Of a DNA stretch of 64,000 bases, positions 60,540 to 64,000 are shown one piece after another (within the stretch, counting starts at the first letter, position 1; every line of letters begins with the position of its first letter). Made by a program: the position numbers and the translations under genes. This DNA comes from Jacaranda mimosifolia. Its lineage: Eukaryota > Streptophyta > Magnoliopsida > Lamiales > Bignoniaceae. Location of the stretch: the NCBI GenBank assembly GCA_018894105.1, contig CM032126.1, forward strand, positions 12,551,001 through 12,615,000, in the 5' to 3' direction. The notes under the pieces are model-generated. The model did not search any database and was not told where the DNA came from. It saw nothing but the letters and a program-made list of their open reading frames with translations.

Positions 60540-60899
60540 GATAATTTGCAAAAGATAACTGAAAACGTATCACTAGATAAGTAAAATCATGCTTGTCATT
60601 CGAGACAATAAAACTTACGGAGCTAGAAATTGATTTATTTGGTGAGAAATAATAAAGCAAATTGTGGGAAGTCATGATGTGTTGTAAAAGTTTTTCGATG
60701 TGCACAAGGAATTATTTTTTTGTAATATCCATGAACTCATACGTTAGTGTTGCACATGCTGAATTTTTAATTTAATGAAAAAATATTTTTAAAAAATAAA
60801 ATTTTTTAATTCAATTCAAATAACAGTACTTAACCTTTTAAATAGACGTTGATGTGAGAAACCTATTTCAGGACTAAAATACATAGAATGTGTTTGGTT

Positions 60900-62965
60900 G
60901 CGGAAACTTCAAAAAATTTCTCTAAAAATTACAACTCAAACTGTACCAACGTTTTAGATTACCCCTCGGTGAAATTCAAAATTGCCACAAACCTTCTTGT
61001 GAAAAAATAGGAGTCTAATTAATATTTTATGTTTCTTCAAAATTGCCTCACTCGCCCCATGCACACTTTTCGGTCAGTAAAAGAAAAAAAAAGGATAAAA
61101 ATGCCTTTCTGAGTGCTAAGGAAGATTTTAGACACTATTACAATTTTCCTTCTAATGTTTTGTCATACATTGGATGAAAGACAAAAAAAAACTCAAATCC
61201 AACAAATCCCAAAACCCTATCTTTCAACTCTCAGAAGAAAAAAAGAAATTTCCTCCCGACACAAATCAAGTTGTTTTTCTATATTTTATTGTCAAGAAAT
61301 CATCATTGATCGAAGAAATTTGTGACCTAACAAGAATCTTCCTGGTGACTATCCATTCCAAGTGTGTTGGTTTTTTTTTCTTCTTCTATTTTTTGAATTG
61401 GTATATGCATTAGTGAAATAATGCGTCATTTGTATGCGAAATGTATGTTTCCAGTGATATTGTGTGTGGGACACATGTTTGGTGTTTGTGGGTTGGGATC
61501 TTTTTCATTTTTCGGGAACTCTTCATATTTGAAAGAACAAATACAATAAAAACATTTATTGTTTTGTTTTTTGTTGTGGCGGACATTTTTTATGAGTTAG
61601 TGTGGTCCTTATTTATATTCATCTTGTCTAAATGGGGGAAGAATTAAACTCAAAACTAAAGAATGAGTTCTTTTTTGCTTTTTTGAAACTTTTTCTTTGT
61701 TTCTTAAGATTCCTTAAGAGTTGACTTGGGGGTAATAAGGCCCCTCATTTATTATACGAAGTATAAGTGTAGTACTGAAGAGTTAACATGGGGGAAATCT
61801 GGCTCTTTTTCTGCATAGCCATTCTTGTGCTTACTGTTTGATTAATGAAGTATATTTTTAGTTTAGGAACAAGAAAAATGTAGTTGCCTACACTGATGGG
61901 CAGTCAACTAAGAAGAAAAGATTGAGAAGGACACAAATTGCATATGTATCGACATGCATAAGGTCAAGGAAAAGAATGTGGAGACCTTAAGGACTGAAGA
62001 TAGAATTTGAAGAAGTTTTTTATTTCTTGATTTGGTGGCTTAATATGTGGGTAGCCTTTTTTTGCTCCATCTTTCTTTCTCTTGCTGTTAATTGGCACAA
62101 GTGATGGATAGACATATGTATTTGGTTGGTTTTTGCTTGACTTTGATTGTTGATAGTAGTGTATACTGTAAGGTAGACTTTTGTTTTTTGCTTTTTTGTT
62201 GGTTGTTGGAAATTGGTTGATGGGTCTAAAGAGCATTTATTGATGCTTTTGTAATTTTGTTATATATAAACACCATAATACCAAATGAAGGAGGGCTATA
62301 TATTATACAAAATGGTCCAAGTTATCCTTCTAATTTCTCATTTCCAGTGGGTGATGTATATTAATTATTGTATAATATATTATATAAAATCTACCATATA
62401 GTTGTAGAGGATTAAATTCATTAGTAAAATTTGAAAACAATAAGTGGTTACATGGGGTTTGAATATATAAACTCTTTTTACGTAGGGTGGTAACATGACC
62501 TTTTTATGAAGTTATCAAGCTTTCATGGTTAATTTCATTTTTTACAGGGGTTTCCATGGCCCTTTTTATTAATATAGGGAGTTGACTCAATCCACAACAA
62601 CGTTGGTTGACACTTTTCAGTTATTTATAAATAACTTTTTGGGTTTGGAGAAAATGTAGATTACTAAAAGAGAAAAAAAAAAAAAAAGACTTACAAAAAG
62701 AGTTTTGAAAATTCTATTTTAAAAAAGGGCCTACTAAACCCCTAAAGGGCATTATGGGCATTCATGTGCAAAGTTGCATCTCCTACTTATATTTGTGAGT
62801 GTGTTTCTCATCAAGTGGTTCTGTAGCAATTTTGAAGAAGTATGAGGTACTAATCAGACTCTTATTTTTTTACACAGGATTTTATGGCAGTTTCAAATTT
62901 CATAGGGGAGCAATCCACATTTCCCCCCAACTTTTTATAGCAAAGATTTGAAAAAAAAGTTGGAT
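60900..62965. mobile_element. Probable Mutator-like element with long imperfect inverted repeats
   Basis: The left arm (about 60950-61080) and the reverse complement of the right arm (about 62780-62925) align over more than 100 bp. Shared phrases are 'gaaattcaaaattgcc' or 'gaaatttgaaactgcc', 'aaaaaataggagtcta' or 'aaaaaataagagtctg', and 'cttcaaaattgcc' or 'cttcaaaattgct'. The interior of about 1.7 kb is not repeat-like and has leader-like sequence (61180-61330) plus a short frame at 61786. That pattern suggests a captured gene fragment, but I do not recognise it. The target duplication was not found, so the ends are approximate. Confidence 0.55.
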
Positions 62966-63660
62966 AACAAAGAGAATAACTAATCTCAATACTAACCTCA
63001 AATCTGATTTGACTACAACTTATTATAATGCTTTCTATCTGAACCACAATTTATGCTCAAGAATTGTCAGGAGGCCACACGATTCTGAAGAGAAATTGTC
63101 AAAATCCTAGTGTTGCAACAGTGACAAGATAATAGTGGCGCAGTATATGAGGATGAGGAATGCAACAAATTGCAACATAAAAAGAAAAGAGAGAGGGAGA
63201 GAAAGTAGAGAGAGAACTAGCCGGTGGGTGGGGGAGGGAGGGGTCTGAAAAGATATTATATTTATGTCAAAACTTAGATTTGAATCCCTTTTAAAATGGG
63301 ATATTTAACAAACTTGTGCTGACTAAAGACAAAAGAGAAAAACTAACTTAATAATTAATGCTCCGTTTTAACTTATATAAACTAATTTATCCCTAACCTT
63401 AATTTGGATTAAAACAACATTGTTCAACTAGAGAGAATGACATCCTATGGACTCTTTTTTATTTTAAGTAGGATGACATTAAATAATGTCGTCTTACTTA
63501 AGAAAACTAACGTCGTTTTTTTGGGACTCTTCTTAATAATTATAAAATAGAGAAACAACTCCTTATACAAAATATTGTTTTTTCCTTTATCATGTTCGAT
63601 TATGATGTGCTCCTTCATTCCACAAAGACTTGTTCTAAAGTCTGTAGCTTGCTTTGTGAC
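62966..63660. other. Intergenic or chromovirus 3' region, no gene recognised
   Basis: Includes a purine-rich stretch at 63180-63245 and a degenerate inverted pair near 63445-63520 ('gtaggatgacattaaataatgtcgtcttactta'). The 3' LTR of the chromovirus at the right edge would be expected here, but its partner lies outside the window. Confidence 0.35.
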
Positions 63661-63669
63661 TATAGTCTT

Positions 63670-64000
63670 CCCACATGGCTTCTACTTCTAATAGATGTGA
63701 CCATTGGACTAGAATTTGTTAAGGGGCATTCCTCATTTTAACTAATGTGTGCACAAGAATGGTAACTGGCTCCAAGATCACTTTCTCTTCTACATTAAAG
63801 TTAGGAATTGTAGGTGTGATTCTGTCTCTAGCCCTAATATGCCTATTAAGGAGTGTAACGTGAAAGATTGGGTGAATCCCAGCTTCCTCCGGTGGTTGTA
63901 ACTTGTAGGCAACCTCCCTTATTTTTTCAATGGCTGGAAAAGGTCCAGCATATTTTAGGCTAAGTTTTCCCATTTGCTCTTTTGAATGGTGTGTTGGTGG
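63670..64000 (-). pseudogene. Ty3/gypsy chromovirus integrase C-terminus and chromodomain (continues past the window)
   Basis: The minus strand from 64000 reads the integrase GPY/F region (KLSLKYAGPFPAIEKI, VAYKLQPPEEAGIHPIFHV, LLNRHI). Continuing in the same frame past a TAA at 63719-63721, it reads ILVQWSHLLEVEAMWED, the chromodomain core. Chromovirus integrases carry this domain to direct insertion toward modified chromatin. The single in-frame stop between the linker and the chromodomain, and a second soon after, mark it as inactive. Upstream pol lies outside the window. Confidence 0.85.

Larger units (their letters stand above)
54174..60619 (-). mobile_element. L1-type LINE, internally deleted, split by a hAT element
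   Basis: A minus-strand LINE is flanked by a 17-bp duplication with one difference (GAGCTGGAAATTGATTT at 54157-54173 and GAGCTAGAAATTGATTT at 60620-60636). It ends in a short poly(A), seen as T residues at 54171-54179. From 5' to 3' it has an ORF1 N-terminus, the hAT insertion, the rest of the ORF1 DUF4283 domain, then directly reverse transcriptase, the zf-RVT domain and an RNase H. The ORF1 zinc knuckle, the endonuclease and the first half of the reverse transcriptase are missing. Without the hAT it is about 2.76 kb. Confidence 0.85.

Noticed and set aside
61786..61840. A 17-residue hydrophobic peptide gene
   Set aside because: Too short and with no family resemblance; kept only as a note on the possible captured sequence.

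Overview
The window looks like nuclear DNA of a eudicot flowering plant. It is AT-rich, the genes are broken by GT-AG introns, and most of the sequence is nested transposable elements. I found four host genes. A fifth, a beta-adaptin copy, survives only as a decayed fragment. No rRNA, tRNA, bacterial-type operon or CRISPR array was found.

Host genes, left to right. (1) An ILR1-like IAA-amino acid hydrolase on the minus strand (620-5452, five coding exons, 446 aa, ends in HDEL). (2) A SNF7/VPS32 ESCRT-III subunit on the plus strand (35380-38886, six coding exons, 218 aa). (3) The meiotic recombination cofactor MND1 on the plus strand (41485-44693, ten coding exons, the first contributing only the ATG; a TATA box abuts a consensus E2F site). 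(4) A short arabinogalactan peptide gene on the plus strand (53095-53888), which appears to have lost one base at its phase-1 splice junction.

Mobile DNA, left to right. A 6987-bp Mutator-like element (5806-12792, 9-bp target duplication) keeps only the two ends of a MURA-type transposase; the rest is filled by four unrelated tandem-repeat arrays that share short GTAC/GTAT-centred words. It sits in copy 1 of a triplicated non-coding repeat (to about 14.9 kb). From about 15.9 to 29.7 kb is a stack: a decayed Ty1/copia element (minus) is split by a PIF/Harbinger-like element (17556-20896), which itself carries a gag-only LTR element (17941-20109). The copia element's 5' LTR is split by a second, complete but mutated copia element (22201-29584). 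Smaller hAT, Harbinger and Mutator-type MITEs are scattered around the genes. At 54174-60619 an internally deleted L1-type LINE is split by a 3675-bp hAT element (56619-60293). A Mutator-like element with long inverted repeats probably lies at about 60.9-62.96 kb. The right edge enters a Ty3/gypsy chromovirus integrase.

The genes are unrelated in function (auxin release, membrane remodelling, meiotic recombination, cell wall), as expected for plant chromatin. The most unusual structure is the Mutator-like element, whose repeat arrays lie where the transposase body should be. All coordinates and target duplications were read by eye; no searches were run.
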